Positions 1-7,602 of a stretch of DNA of 17,543 bases are shown piece by piece (the stretch's first letter is position 1; each line of letters begins with the position of its first letter). A model generated the notes under the pieces. That model searched no databases and had not been told where the DNA came from. It saw only the letters and a list, made by a program, of their open reading frames with translations. The position numbers were made by a program, and so were the translations under genes. The DNA is taken from NCBI GenBank assembly GCA_003501485.1, contig DNPJ01000069.1, positions 1-17,543 on the forward strand. Reading direction: 5' to 3'. The stretch comes from Bacillota bacterium (GTDB taxonomy: Bacteria > Bacillota_I > Bacilli_A > RFN20 > CAG-826).

Positions 1-518
1 GTGTCCGCTCCATATTTACCTGTTGTTAAAACAGCACGTGTATCAGAAACGCTATTTAAATAAGTGGGCTTATTATCGATGTGCCAATAATCTGAAGCTA
101 ATTTATTATAAACTAAATCAGGAATAAGCTTTTCACCAAATGAAACGATTTTATCGCCTTCTTTTGGCATTGGAATTTTTCCTGTCTCCGAATCAGTTTC
201 TTTGTTTATACCAACAAGGAAGAAATTTCCACCCGTGATGATACGTCCTAATGCATAATTTGTATTGTTATTCTTTTTCAAAGACTTTAAACCATTTATC
301 GAATCAAAAATAACGACATCGTATTCGTTTTTTTGAAGTTGAGCTGCAACATTAGTCGGAGTGCTATCGATTGTCAAATTTGGATTTAAACCTTGATTAT
401 AAAACGCTAAAGCATGTGCTCCACTAGGCGTTATCACTTTTATTTCATTTAGTGGCTTATCACCACACGATGAAAGCATTAAGCCAATTAATGGCAAGAA
501 AATCAATTTTTTAGTCAT
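1..518 (-). CDS. Substrate-binding lipoprotein of an ABC-type transporter (3' part cut by window edge)
   Basis: The first 172 codons are present and the rest lies beyond the left edge. The protein starts MTKKLIFLPL, followed by a lipobox L-S-S-C with the lipidated cysteine at residue 18, so it should be exported and anchored to the outer face of the membrane. The mature part (VITPSGAHALAFYNQG, then YDVVIFDS near residues 66-73 and GGNFFLVGINK near 97-107) looks like a type II periplasmic-binding fold of the NMT1/SsuA sort. The ligand cannot be read from this. The ATG at 518-516 is chosen because it overlaps the deoB stop by 8 bases (ATGACTAA) and has a GAGGA ribosome site at 531-527. The overlap suggests translational coupling to deoB. 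Permease and ATPase genes would be expected past the edge, but this cannot be seen. The lipoprotein call is firm; the transporter role is inferred. Confidence 0.8.
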   Translation of the reverse strand, partial: MTKKLIFLPLIGLMLSSCGDKPLNEIKVITPSGAHALAFYNQGLNPNLTIDSTPTNVAAQLQKNEYDVVIFDSINGLKSLKKNNNTNYALGRIITGGNFFLVGINKETDSETGKIPMPKEGDKIVSFGEKLIPDLVYNKLASDYWHIDNKPTYLNSVSDTRAVLTTGKYGAD

Positions 519-1707
519 TTAATAATTCCTCGATAGGTGTACCAATTTCATTTGGAGCTTTTTTAAGGTTAAAGTTTTTGAGAATTGTTGCACCAATATC
601 AGCAAATGTTGCTCTTTCGTCAAGATATTTACCATTTTTATATGATTTAGAATAAACAAGTAAAGGGACTTTTTCTCTTGTATGGTCTGTTCCGGTATGA
701 GTAGGATCATTTCCATGATCAGCAGTTACCATTAAAAGATCATCATCATTAAGAACTTTCATAAGTTCACCCAATTTAACATCAAATTCTTCAAGGCATT
801 TCCCGTATCCTGTAGGATTTCTTCGGTGACCGTATTCAGAATCGAATTCAACTAAATTAACATAACATAATCCTTCAAAATCATGATTTTTTGCTTCATC
901 GATAGTTTTATTCATGCCATCTATATTGCTAACTGTTTTTTGGGTTTTAACTACACCAACTTGATTGAAAATATCGCCAATCTTTCCAACACAGCTAACC
1001 ATATAATGGTTATCTTTTAAAATATCCATTACTGTTGTTCCACTTGGTGAAACAGCGAGATCGTGTCTATTAGGTGTACGTTTAAAATCGTTAGCGCATG
1101 TTCCGACATATGGACGTGCAATGACACGACCCACAAAATATTCAGGTTTCATGCAAAGTTCGCGAGCAATTTCACAGCAACGATAAAGTTCTTTCACCCC
1201 TGTAACGCCTTCATGCGCTGCAATTTGTAAAACGCTATCAGCGGAGGTATAAACAATGAGAGAATTTTCTTTCATTTGTTCTTCACCTAATTCTTTTAAA
1301 ATTTCTGTTCCACTTGCGGCTTTATTGCCGATAACTTTATGACCAGTTTCTTTTTCAAGCTCATCAATTAAAGATTTAGGAAAACCTGTATCTGTGAATG
1401 TTTGAAATGGTTTTGTAGTATAAATTCCCATCATCTCCCAATGACCGGTCATCGTATCTTTTCCAGCGGACGCTTCTCTAAGGCGCATACAATAAGCGTT
1501 CGGATGCGAAACGTGGCTAGTTCCAAGAATAGGCGCTAAATCACCTAAACCTAATGAATTCATATTAGGAACATTGAGACCTCCACAACGTTCAGCAGTA
1601 TGAACAAATGTATTTGTACCGGTGTCACCAAATTTAGCAGCATCTGGCATTTCGCCAATACCAACTGAATCGGTAACAATTACGAATATTCTTTTGAATT
1701 TTTTCAT
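511..1707 (-). CDS. deoB: Phosphopentomutase
   Basis: This enzyme interconverts ribose-1-phosphate (or deoxyribose-1-phosphate) and the 5-phosphate, linking nucleoside salvage to the pentose phosphate pathway in the cytosol. It has 398 residues, normal for DeoB. Alkaline-phosphatase-superfamily metal ligands are all visible: D13 in TDSVGIGEMPDA, D289 and H294 in FDSEYGH, D330-H331 in TADHGND and H342 in GTDHTREK. T85 in GKDTMTGHWE matches the phosphorylated threonine known from the Bacillus cereus enzyme. The start MKKFKRIFVIVTDS agrees with the family. Its ribosome site (AAGGAG, 1730-1725) is 17 bases from the ATG, unusually far, with a 15-base palindrome filling the gap. It follows xerD by 44 bases, as in the B. 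subtilis ripX-drm pair, and overlaps the next gene by 8 bases. Confidence 0.97.
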   Translation of the reverse strand: MKKFKRIFVIVTDSVGIGEMPDAAKFGDTGTNTFVHTAERCGGLNVPNMNSLGLGDLAPILGTSHVSHPNAYCMRLREASAGKDTMTGHWEMMGIYTTKPFQTFTDTGFPKSLIDELEKETGHKVIGNKAASGTEILKELGEEQMKENSLIVYTSADSVLQIAAHEGVTGVKELYRCCEIARELCMKPEYFVGRVIARPYVGTCANDFKRTPNRHDLAVSPSGTTVMDILKDNHYMVSCVGKIGDIFNQVGVVKTQKTVSNIDGMNKTIDEAKNHDFEGLCYVNLVEFDSEYGHRRNPTGYGKCLEEFDVKLGELMKVLNDDDLLMVTADHGNDPTHTGTDHTREKVPLLVYSKSYKNGKYLDERATFADIGATILKNFNLKKAPNEIGTPIEELLND

Positions 1708-1709
1708 AT

Positions 1710-1724
1710 TTTACTATTAGTAAA
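1710..1724. repeat. 15-base perfect palindrome between the deoB ribosome site and start codon
   Basis: TTTACTATTAGTAAA on the plus strand has 7-base arms around one central base. It fills almost the whole space between the deoB Shine-Dalgarno and its ATG. Thirteen of its bases (TACTAATAGTAAA) recur in the dxs leader at 5770-5782, in the opposite orientation. It could be an operator, or an RNA hairpin of 5 pairs with a 5-base loop that brings the ribosome site nearer the start. Chance in AT-rich DNA is also possible. Confidence 0.5.
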
Positions 1725-1730
1725 CTCCTT
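1725..1730 (-). promoter_or_regulatory. Ribosome binding site of deoB, unusually distant
   Basis: AAGGAG on the minus strand lies 17 bases upstream of the deoB ATG, against about 10 or fewer for the other clear sites in this window. There is no closer site and no credible later start, because the metal ligand D13 must be included. Confidence 0.6.
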
Positions 1731-1751
1731 TTTTACGATATTTATATTACA

Positions 1752-2630
1752 TTATTTTCTCTTTGTATACAAATCATACGCATTTAAAATTCGCTTTGTA
1801 GAAATGTTTGTATATATTTGAGTTGTCGATATATTAGAATGCCCAAGCATTTCTTGAACCGCTCTTAATTCAGCTCCGTTTTCTAATAAATGAGTTGCAA
1901 AGCAGTGTCTTAATGTGTGAGGTGAAATATCGCTTTTGATGCCAGATTTAAGAGCGTATTTCTTAATTTGCTTGAAAAAGTATTGACGAGATAACGGTTT
2001 TCCATACCTATTTAAAAACACATATTCAGATTTTTTACCTTTATTGTGAGTTCTGCCTTTATCAATATATTGGTTTAAGTATTCTAAGGCATAATCCCCA
2101 ATCGGGACTTTTCTTTCTTTGTTTCCTTTACCAATAATGTTGATTATTCCTTTTTCAAAATTAATATTTCTCATTTTTAAAGCAAGAAGTTCACTGACAC
2201 GAAGCCCAGATGAGTACATTACTTCAAGCATTGCTTTATCGCGTTGGCCATCATCTTTGCTTTGATCAGGCGCTTCAAGAAGCGCTTCAACTTCTTCAAT
2301 AGACAAACAAGTAGGCAATTTTTTAATATTTTTAGGCGCCACAACCTTTCCAAGTGAAAAAGATATAATATGTTCTCTTTCCAAAAATGAATAAAAATTC
2401 TTCGTAGATGATACTCTTCTAACAATTGTCGAGGGAGACAATAATTTTTTTGACTGAATTTTTACAAAATCAGTTATGTCACTTGGCAAAAAATCATCAG
2501 TATTCTTTTTCTTAAGTGCATTAAAGAATTCTTTTAAATCATAATGATACGAAAGAATTGTATCGTTGCTTGCACCTTTTTCAACACGCAAATATTGAAA
2601 ATAATTATCAATTGCATCATCGAGTTCCAT
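1752..2630 (-). CDS. xerD: Tyrosine site-specific recombinase XerD
   Basis: XerD resolves chromosome dimers at dif together with a partner such as XerC. The 292-residue length fits. An N-terminal SAM-like core-binding domain occupies about residues 1-95 (AIDNYFQYLRVEKG) and the catalytic domain about 105-290. All active-site residues are visible: R144 in SGLRVSELLAL, K168 in IGKGNKER, H238 and R241 in PHTLRH, H264 in MLGHSNISTTQIYT and the nucleophile Y273. The R-to-K spacing of 24 equals that of E. coli XerD. The start is set by an ideal ribosome site (AAAGGAGG, 2644-2637) six bases from the ATG, inside the end of dinB, which it overlaps by 14 bases. The neighbouring deoB supports the chromosomal XerD role over a phage integrase. 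XerC versus XerD cannot be fully separated by eye. Confidence 0.93.
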   Translation of the reverse strand: MELDDAIDNYFQYLRVEKGASNDTILSYHYDLKEFFNALKKKNTDDFLPSDITDFVKIQSKKLLSPSTIVRRVSSTKNFYSFLEREHIISFSLGKVVAPKNIKKLPTCLSIEEVEALLEAPDQSKDDGQRDKAMLEVMYSSGLRVSELLALKMRNINFEKGIINIIGKGNKERKVPIGDYALEYLNQYIDKGRTHNKGKKSEYVFLNRYGKPLSRQYFFKQIKKYALKSGIKSDISPHTLRHCFATHLLENGAELRAVQEMLGHSNISTTQIYTNISTKRILNAYDLYTKRK

Positions 2631-3822
2631 GTCTATCCTCCTTTAGCTTTTCGCCAGCGGTTTTAAAAACATTTTTCTTTAATTTTCTATTCAAATCATT
2701 AATCAGAAGTGTTGTTGCGCATTCTTCTTTAATTTTTTCATAATCATCAAATATTGATAATTGAATGACGGCATCACTTTCATCGACTAAATTTTGAAGA
2801 GTTACACCTATTAAACGAATCATTTTGTTTTCATCATAATTCTTCTCAAATAAACGAATGACACTGTCTATAATAATATCTCTATCAATTGTTGGTTTAT
2901 CTAGTGTTCTTGAACGATTGTATGTTCTAAATGAATCATCTTTAAAATTTATTTGTACTGTATTAGCTAATTTTCTACTCGCGGATGCTTTATCTATGAC
3001 TTTGTTGGCGATATTTAAAAAATCGACCTTTAATTCATCATAATTATTAGTGTCAAACATCAATGTTTCGCTCATCCCAATCGATTTAGGGTCAAAAGGA
3101 TTAGAATCGATATTATCATCGCCATAACCATTAATCCAATCCTTAATTATTGTTCCAAATTTTCCTAATTCTTTTTTGATCTCTATATCATTATCATCAT
3201 TAATGCGTTTTGCTAAATCACCAATTGTTTCAATTCCTAATTCTTTAAGTCTTGGAGCGGTCTTTTTCCCTATTCCCCAGAAATTCTCTATTGGTAATGG
3301 ATCTAGTATTTTTCTTACATCTTTTCTTCTAATAATTGTTAAACCGAGTGGCTTTTTCATGTCACTACCCATTTTTGCAAGAAATTTTGTTGGGGCAACA
3401 CCAATTGAACAAGATAATCCTGTTTCATTTAACAAACCTTTTTGGAAATCTCTTAAATATTCAGTCGGCTTAGAATTGTTTTTTAGCTCATTGGTCATAT
3501 CAACATAACATTCATCAATCGAAGCCATTTCTATTGCTTTTGCATATTTAGACACATAATTAAAAAATTCTTTAGATTTTTGCCTATAATACTGATAATC
3601 GCCATCAATGATAATTGCGTTTTTACATAAATTCGTCGCTTTAAACATAGGCATCCCGGACGAAACGCCATATTTTCTTGCTTCATACGAACAAGTTGAA
3701 ACAATTCCAGCTCGACCTTGGCGGCCTATAATTACTGGTTTACCTTTTAATGATGGATTTTTAATTTGTTCGCAAGTCACAAAGAACGCATTTAAATCTA
3801 TATGAACAATTATTTTACTCAT
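2617..3822 (-). CDS. dinB: DNA polymerase IV (Y-family translesion polymerase)
   Basis: This is an error-prone polymerase that bypasses damaged template bases. It has 401 residues. The catalytic acidic residues are D9 in HIDLNAFF and D103-E104 in SIDECYVDMT, and F14 is at the steric-gate position that excludes ribonucleotides. The palm/fingers occupy about residues 1-170 and a helix-hairpin-helix thumb about 170-235 (FWGIGKKTAPRLKELGI). The little-finger domain follows to about 350. QLSIF at 354-358 is a credible sliding-clamp binding motif, so the tail of about 45 residues beyond it is an extra. It ends in TGA. The start is certain because D9 must be kept, yet I see no Shine-Dalgarno in the 52 bases after dxs. 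No LexA-type box was seen. It lies in the predicted long operon, so its expression may not be purely damage-induced. Confidence 0.95.
   Translation of the reverse strand: MSKIIVHIDLNAFFVTCEQIKNPSLKGKPVIIGRQGRAGIVSTCSYEARKYGVSSGMPMFKATNLCKNAIIIDGDYQYYRQKSKEFFNYVSKYAKAIEMASIDECYVDMTNELKNNSKPTEYLRDFQKGLLNETGLSCSIGVAPTKFLAKMGSDMKKPLGLTIIRRKDVRKILDPLPIENFWGIGKKTAPRLKELGIETIGDLAKRINDDNDIEIKKELGKFGTIIKDWINGYGDDNIDSNPFDPKSIGMSETLMFDTNNYDELKVDFLNIANKVIDKASASRKLANTVQINFKDDSFRTYNRSRTLDKPTIDRDIIIDSVIRLFEKNYDENKMIRLIGVTLQNLVDESDAVIQLSIFDDYEKIKEECATTLLINDLNRKLKKNVFKTAGEKLKEDRHGTR
2637..2644 (-). promoter_or_regulatory. Ribosome binding site of xerD within dinB
   Basis: AAAGGAGG on the minus strand lies six bases before the xerD ATG and inside the last codons of dinB. 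It fixes the xerD start and the 14-base overlap between the two genes. Confidence 0.85.
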
Positions 3823-3874
3823 ATTTATAGTTTACAAAAAAGAAAATGAAAAATGAATATTATGTTAACCAAAA

Positions 3875-5746
3875 TTATTCAATTTTTTCAATTATCTGTT
3901 TTGGCAAAAGACCAAAATCACTTAATTGTTCGATAATAGTTCCTTGCTTTACAAATTCGGTCGGAATAGTAAATGTTTTGATGTTTCCTTTATATTTTAT
4001 GTTAACAAGTTCCTCGATAATTAATGAGGCCAATCCTCCAATAGTCGAATATGGATCGTAAATATAAATAGATTCATAATCCTTTAATTGCTTGATGATT
4101 TCAGTATCTAATGGTTTTATGTAAACAGCATTAATTAATGTAATATCAATGGAGTTTTCTTCAATCAAATTATGCAACTCGTGAATTATGGGCCCAAGTG
4201 ATATGATAGCTTTTTTATGTTCTTTACCATTCTTCAGAATAATCCATTTTCCAAATTTTATATCACTTTTTTGCTCTTTTCCGTCGTATTTACTTATTGC
4301 ACGAGGAAGGCGAATAAAAAATGGGCCGTGGTTCAAAAATGATTCATCATATAAAGATATTGCTTCGCTTACAGTTGACGCCATTGAAACAATACAATTT
4401 GGTGTATTAACCAAAAATGAAACGTCATAAATGCCTTGGTGAGTTTCTCCGTCGCTTCCGACAAGACCGGCACGTTCAACAAGTATTGTCGAATTTACAT
4501 TCATTCTAGCTAAATCGTGGCTTATTTCATCAAAGCTTCGTTGCATGAATGTTGAATATATCGAAACAATTGGATGATAACCGCTTATTCCTAGGCCGCT
4601 GGCTAATGTTATCGCGTGTTCTTCTGCTATACCAACATCAATTGAGCGATTTTTGTATTGATTAAAAACATTTTCAAGACCGGCACCTTTAACAGTTGCA
4701 GGTGAAATCAAAATAGCATTTTTATGGACGCTCATCTCTTTTAAAGTAATATCGCTATAAATATGTGACCAAGAATTGAATCCAGGATGAATTTTATTTG
4801 GTTTGCCAGTATCAATATCAAATGGAGTAACACCATGCCAATATCCGCTTTCATCTTCTTCAGCTAATTTATAACCTTTTCCTTTAAGCGTGCACATGTG
4901 AACAACAACAGATTTAGTCGTGTTTTTAGCTCTTTTTAAAGCTTTTTCAATCTTTTTTATATTATGTCCATCAATAGGACCAATGTAAGAAAGACCCATT
5001 GCATCGAATATATTGACAGGGACAAGTATTCTTTTAAAATAGTTTTTGATAGCTTTAGAAAAATTATAAATTCTCTTTCCAAAATTTGTTTTAACAAGCG
5101 ATTTCTTATATGCAACTTTCATTTTGTTATATCCAGATGCTGAAGAAATTTTTGCAAATACTTTTCCTAGGCCTCCTGTGTGTTTTGAAATGGACATTCC
5201 GTTGTCATTTAAAACAATAATTACTTTATGATTGGATCCAGCGAGATTGTTTAATGCTTCTAAAGCAAGTCCATTTTCTATTGAACCGTCGCCAATAAAT
5301 GCGATTACATCGTATTTTTCATTATTTAAATCTCTTGCAATTGCAAATCCGTTTGCTGCACTTATAGATGTCGATGAGTGACCAGCTTCATAAACATCAT
5401 ACAAAGACTCTGAACGCTTTTGAAAACCTGATACGCCATCTTTTTGGCGAAGATTATTTAAATTGCGACCTGTCAAAATTTTATACGCATAACATTGATG
5501 TCCGACATCAAAGATAATTTTATCTTTGGAGAAGTCAAAAACTCTATTAAGCCCTATTGTTAGTTCTATAACTCCTAGGTTGCTTGATAAGTGTCCACCG
5601 TAAATGCTTGTTTTTTCAATGATTTCTTTTCTTAAATCATCAGCTAAAACATAAAGTTCTTTATATGAAAGGGTCTTTAAAAAATCTGGACTTTTTATAT
5701 TGTCTAGATCTATGTGATTAATTATTCCATTTTTGTTGTCTTTCAT
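3875..5746 (-). CDS. dxs: 1-deoxy-D-xylulose-5-phosphate synthase
   Basis: Dxs condenses pyruvate and glyceraldehyde-3-phosphate to DXP, the first step of the MEP isoprenoid route; DXP also feeds thiamine and pyridoxal synthesis. At 623 residues it is full length. Visible motifs are H52 in GGHLSSNLG, DVGHQCYAYKILTGR (79-93), EAGHSSTS (120-127), the thiamine-diphosphate motif beginning GDGS at 152 with N181 downstream, and YIGPIDGHN. In the second half are the catalytic glutamate in VGIAEEHA and the sequence ERAGLVGSDGETHQG. The thiamine motif reads GDGSIENGLALEAL where many Dxs have GDGALTGGMA. It is told from transketolase by these motifs and by the separate tkt at 8557. It follows xseB by 47 bases, as in the Bacillota cluster, although ispA is missing. 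No Shine-Dalgarno is visible; the leader is described separately. Confidence 0.96.
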   Translation of the reverse strand: MKDNKNGIINHIDLDNIKSPDFLKTLSYKELYVLADDLRKEIIEKTSIYGGHLSSNLGVIELTIGLNRVFDFSKDKIIFDVGHQCYAYKILTGRNLNNLRQKDGVSGFQKRSESLYDVYEAGHSSTSISAANGFAIARDLNNEKYDVIAFIGDGSIENGLALEALNNLAGSNHKVIIVLNDNGMSISKHTGGLGKVFAKISSASGYNKMKVAYKKSLVKTNFGKRIYNFSKAIKNYFKRILVPVNIFDAMGLSYIGPIDGHNIKKIEKALKRAKNTTKSVVVHMCTLKGKGYKLAEEDESGYWHGVTPFDIDTGKPNKIHPGFNSWSHIYSDITLKEMSVHKNAILISPATVKGAGLENVFNQYKNRSIDVGIAEEHAITLASGLGISGYHPIVSIYSTFMQRSFDEISHDLARMNVNSTILVERAGLVGSDGETHQGIYDVSFLVNTPNCIVSMASTVSEAISLYDESFLNHGPFFIRLPRAISKYDGKEQKSDIKFGKWIILKNGKEHKKAIISLGPIIHELHNLIEENSIDITLINAVYIKPLDTEIIKQLKDYESIYIYDPYSTIGGLASLIIEELVNIKYKGNIKTFTIPTEFVKQGTIIEQLSDFGLLPKQIIEKIE

Positions 5747-5793
5747 ATACTAAACTTTAACTAAAAATATACTAATAGTAAATACTAACAGAG
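5747..5793 (-). promoter_or_regulatory. dxs leader with three TTAGTAT repeats and a palindrome, no ribosome site
   Basis: The 47 bases between xseB and dxs carry three copies of TTAGTAT on the minus strand (5788-5782, 5775-5769, 5753-5747), the last touching the ATG. A palindrome TACTAATAGTA sits at 5770-5780 and shares 13 bases with the deoB leader palindrome. No purine-rich ribosome site is seen. It may be a protein-binding site or a leader controlling translation, but low-complexity AT sequence is a fair alternative. Confidence 0.4.
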
Positions 5794-5982
5794 TTATTTC
5801 TCAATTTCTTCAATTTTCTTTTCTGCATCCTTCAACATTTTTTCTAATGTAGCTATAAGTGCTTTTCCTTCGCTATAAAGTTTTAAACACTCATCCAAAG
5901 GAAGTGTTTCGTTCTCAATTTTGTTCACTATTTCATCAAGCCTTTTAAGAGATTTTTCGAAATCAATTTTCTTTTCTGACAT
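5794..5982 (-). CDS. xseB: Exodeoxyribonuclease VII small subunit
   Basis: A 62-residue protein that joins XseA in several copies to form exonuclease VII, a single-strand DNA exonuclease acting from both ends. The sequence is the family's helical hairpin: DFEKSLKRLDEIVNKIEN, then the conserved LPLDECLKLYSEG and a charged coiled-coil end KMLKDAEKKIEEIEK. Length is normal for the family (about 60-80). It starts one base after the xseA stop. AAGGAG at 5998-5993, within the end of xseA, lies ten bases from the ATG, so the pair is made together. Confidence 0.94.
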   Translation of the reverse strand: MSEKKIDFEKSLKRLDEIVNKIENETLPLDECLKLYSEGKALIATLEKMLKDAEKKIEEIEK

Positions 5983-5983
5983 A

Positions 5984-7192
5984 TTATTTTTTCTCCTTGC
6001 TAATTACTTTTGAATTTATATAACCGTCGCTTATTAAAACTTTAACTGTATTGTTGACATTAATATCTTTTATGCTCTTGATGACTTTGCCGTTTTCATC
6101 TTGTGTTATTGAATATCCTCGTTTTAATACATTATCAATAGATAATGAGTTTAAATGCTCTACCTTTAGTCTTAGAGTCTCTTTTTTTAATTTTAAATAA
6201 TTATTTAAATCAACATTTAATCTCGTCTTCATTTGTTTTAGAAATTCAATTTTATCTAGATACATACTTTTTGGATTTTTAAAGAAAGGTAATCTTGAGA
6301 TCGAATCTATCTTATCCCGATAATTTTTAATTCTTCTTTCCAATATATAGGTTAATTCTTCGCTATAATCATCAAGTGCTTGATATAATTCCCTTTTATC
6401 AACTGTTGCAAGTTCTGCCGCACCAGTAGGTGTTGACGCTCTTGCATCAGCAACATAATCAACAAGTGTAAAATCAATTTCATGTCCAACAGCGGATATT
6501 ACCGGAACTGGAAATTTGGAGAGCTCTCTTACAAGTGTTTCATCGTTAAAAGCGCTCAAGTCTTCACTAGCACCGCCACCGCGACCAATGATGAGAGTAT
6601 CTATTTTCGCGTTTTTGGCGTCGTTTAAGGCTCGTAGAAGGTCTTTTGGCGCATCGCTTCCTTGCACAAGGCTAGGGAATAAAATGACGTCTACAAGAGG
6701 AAATCGACGAAGCAAGTTTGTTTTAATATCAGCAAATGCAGCACTATTTTTTGCACTTATAACGCCAATTGCTTTAGGGAAAAGATTAATTTTTCTTTTT
6801 CTCGAAGAATCAAACAATCCTTCAGCGGCTAATTTTCGTTTTAGTTGTTCTAGTTTAAGCAATTGATCACCTTTTCCAAATAATTCCATCGTATCAGCGT
6901 AAAATTGATATTCTCCACGTGCAACATAAGTTGATATTTTTCCTTTGGCTATAACTTCGCTGCCATTATCAATTGAACTGTCTAAATATTTAGCGTTATC
7001 AAAAAACATTACTGCTTTTAATGAAGATTCATCATCTTTTAGTGAAAAATAAACATGCCCGCTTGGATATTTTTTAAAATTGCTTACTTCGCCTTTGATT
7101 ATAATATTTTGTAAAGAAAAATTGTTATCAAACATTTGTTTGATATATTTGTTTATCGCGGTAATCGAAAAAGCTTGATCTTTATTTATCAT
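5984..7192 (-). CDS. xseA: Exodeoxyribonuclease VII large subunit
   Basis: This is the catalytic subunit of exonuclease VII, which degrades single-stranded DNA into oligonucleotides during repair. At 402 residues it is shorter than the E. coli protein (about 450). An N-terminal OB-fold occupies roughly residues 5-100 (IKGEVSNFKKYPSGHVYFSLKD). The catalytic domain shows D155 in SAAFADI, R204 in IIGRGGGASEDLSAFNDE, and H237 and D240 in AVGHEIDFTLVDYVADARAS, matching the E. coli essential residues D155, R205, H238 and D241. A coiled-coil stretch spans about 260-350 and the closing motif VLKRGYSI is present. The segment before D155 reads ISAKNSAAFAD rather than the more usual T-S-x-T-G-A-A type. 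The ATG overlaps the nusB stop (ATGA). There is no strong ribosome site, so coupling to nusB is likely. Confidence 0.95.
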   Translation of the reverse strand: MINKDQAFSITAINKYIKQMFDNNFSLQNIIIKGEVSNFKKYPSGHVYFSLKDDESSLKAVMFFDNAKYLDSSIDNGSEVIAKGKISTYVARGEYQFYADTMELFGKGDQLLKLEQLKRKLAAEGLFDSSRKRKINLFPKAIGVISAKNSAAFADIKTNLLRRFPLVDVILFPSLVQGSDAPKDLLRALNDAKNAKIDTLIIGRGGGASEDLSAFNDETLVRELSKFPVPVISAVGHEIDFTLVDYVADARASTPTGAAELATVDKRELYQALDDYSEELTYILERRIKNYRDKIDSISRLPFFKNPKSMYLDKIEFLKQMKTRLNVDLNNYLKLKKETLRLKVEHLNSLSIDNVLKRGYSITQDENGKVIKSIKDINVNNTVKVLISDGYINSKVISKEKK

Positions 7193-7602
7193 AGAACTTT
7201 ATCTAATATAGCATTTACAAATTTGTAATCCTTTATATCTAAATATTTTTTGGCAAGATTAACTGCAACATCAATAATTACATTTTTATCAATTTTTTCA
7301 TCAGTTAATTTATATGAAGCATAACTTTCAAGAAGAATCGCGCGTTCCACTTGGTTTAATCTATCAAATTTCCATTTAGGCATATGCTCTTGAAAAGTTG
7401 ATTCAATTTGATTTATATTCATGAGAGCTTTAATGGTTACTGATTTTGAAAAATATGGAATATCTTCATAAGGAACCATGAAAATATTTTCCATTGTGTC
7501 TTCCAATGAAAACTGTTCGTTCATGGATATATATGTTAAAGCATCATATATGCTTATCATAATCAATTCGTGTTCTTTATTTCTACTTATGTTATTTTCC
7601 AT
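7189..7602 (-). CDS. nusB: Transcription antitermination factor NusB
   Basis: NusB binds boxA RNA with NusE (S10) and supports antitermination of ribosomal RNA transcription. The all-helical protein is 137 residues from the ATG at 7602, normal for the family. The best signatures are RLNQVERAILLESYASY in the second half and DYKFVNAILDKVL at the end. The N-terminus (SRNKEHELIMISIYDAL) is more diverged than usual. An upstream in-frame TTG at 7623 would add seven residues. I prefer the ATG because GAGG lies nine bases before it and the extra residues are not family-like. It overlaps the membrane-protein gene by 11 bases and xseA by 4. Confidence 0.9.
   Translation of the reverse strand: MENNISRNKEHELIMISIYDALTYISMNEQFSLEDTMENIFMVPYEDIPYFSKSVTIKALMNINQIESTFQEHMPKWKFDRLNQVERAILLESYASYKLTDEKIDKNVIIDVAVNLAKKYLDIKDYKFVNAILDKVL

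Noticed and set aside
1752..2630. XerD-like gene as a phage or element integrase with attachment sites
   Set aside because: It is embedded in a housekeeping operon next to deoB, as in B. subtilis, has normal XerD length, and no tRNA or direct repeat is near.
3826..3831. TATAAA just before dinB as a promoter
   Set aside because: It is only three bases from the ATG, so transcription would start inside the gene, and the -35 (TTTTCA) is weak.
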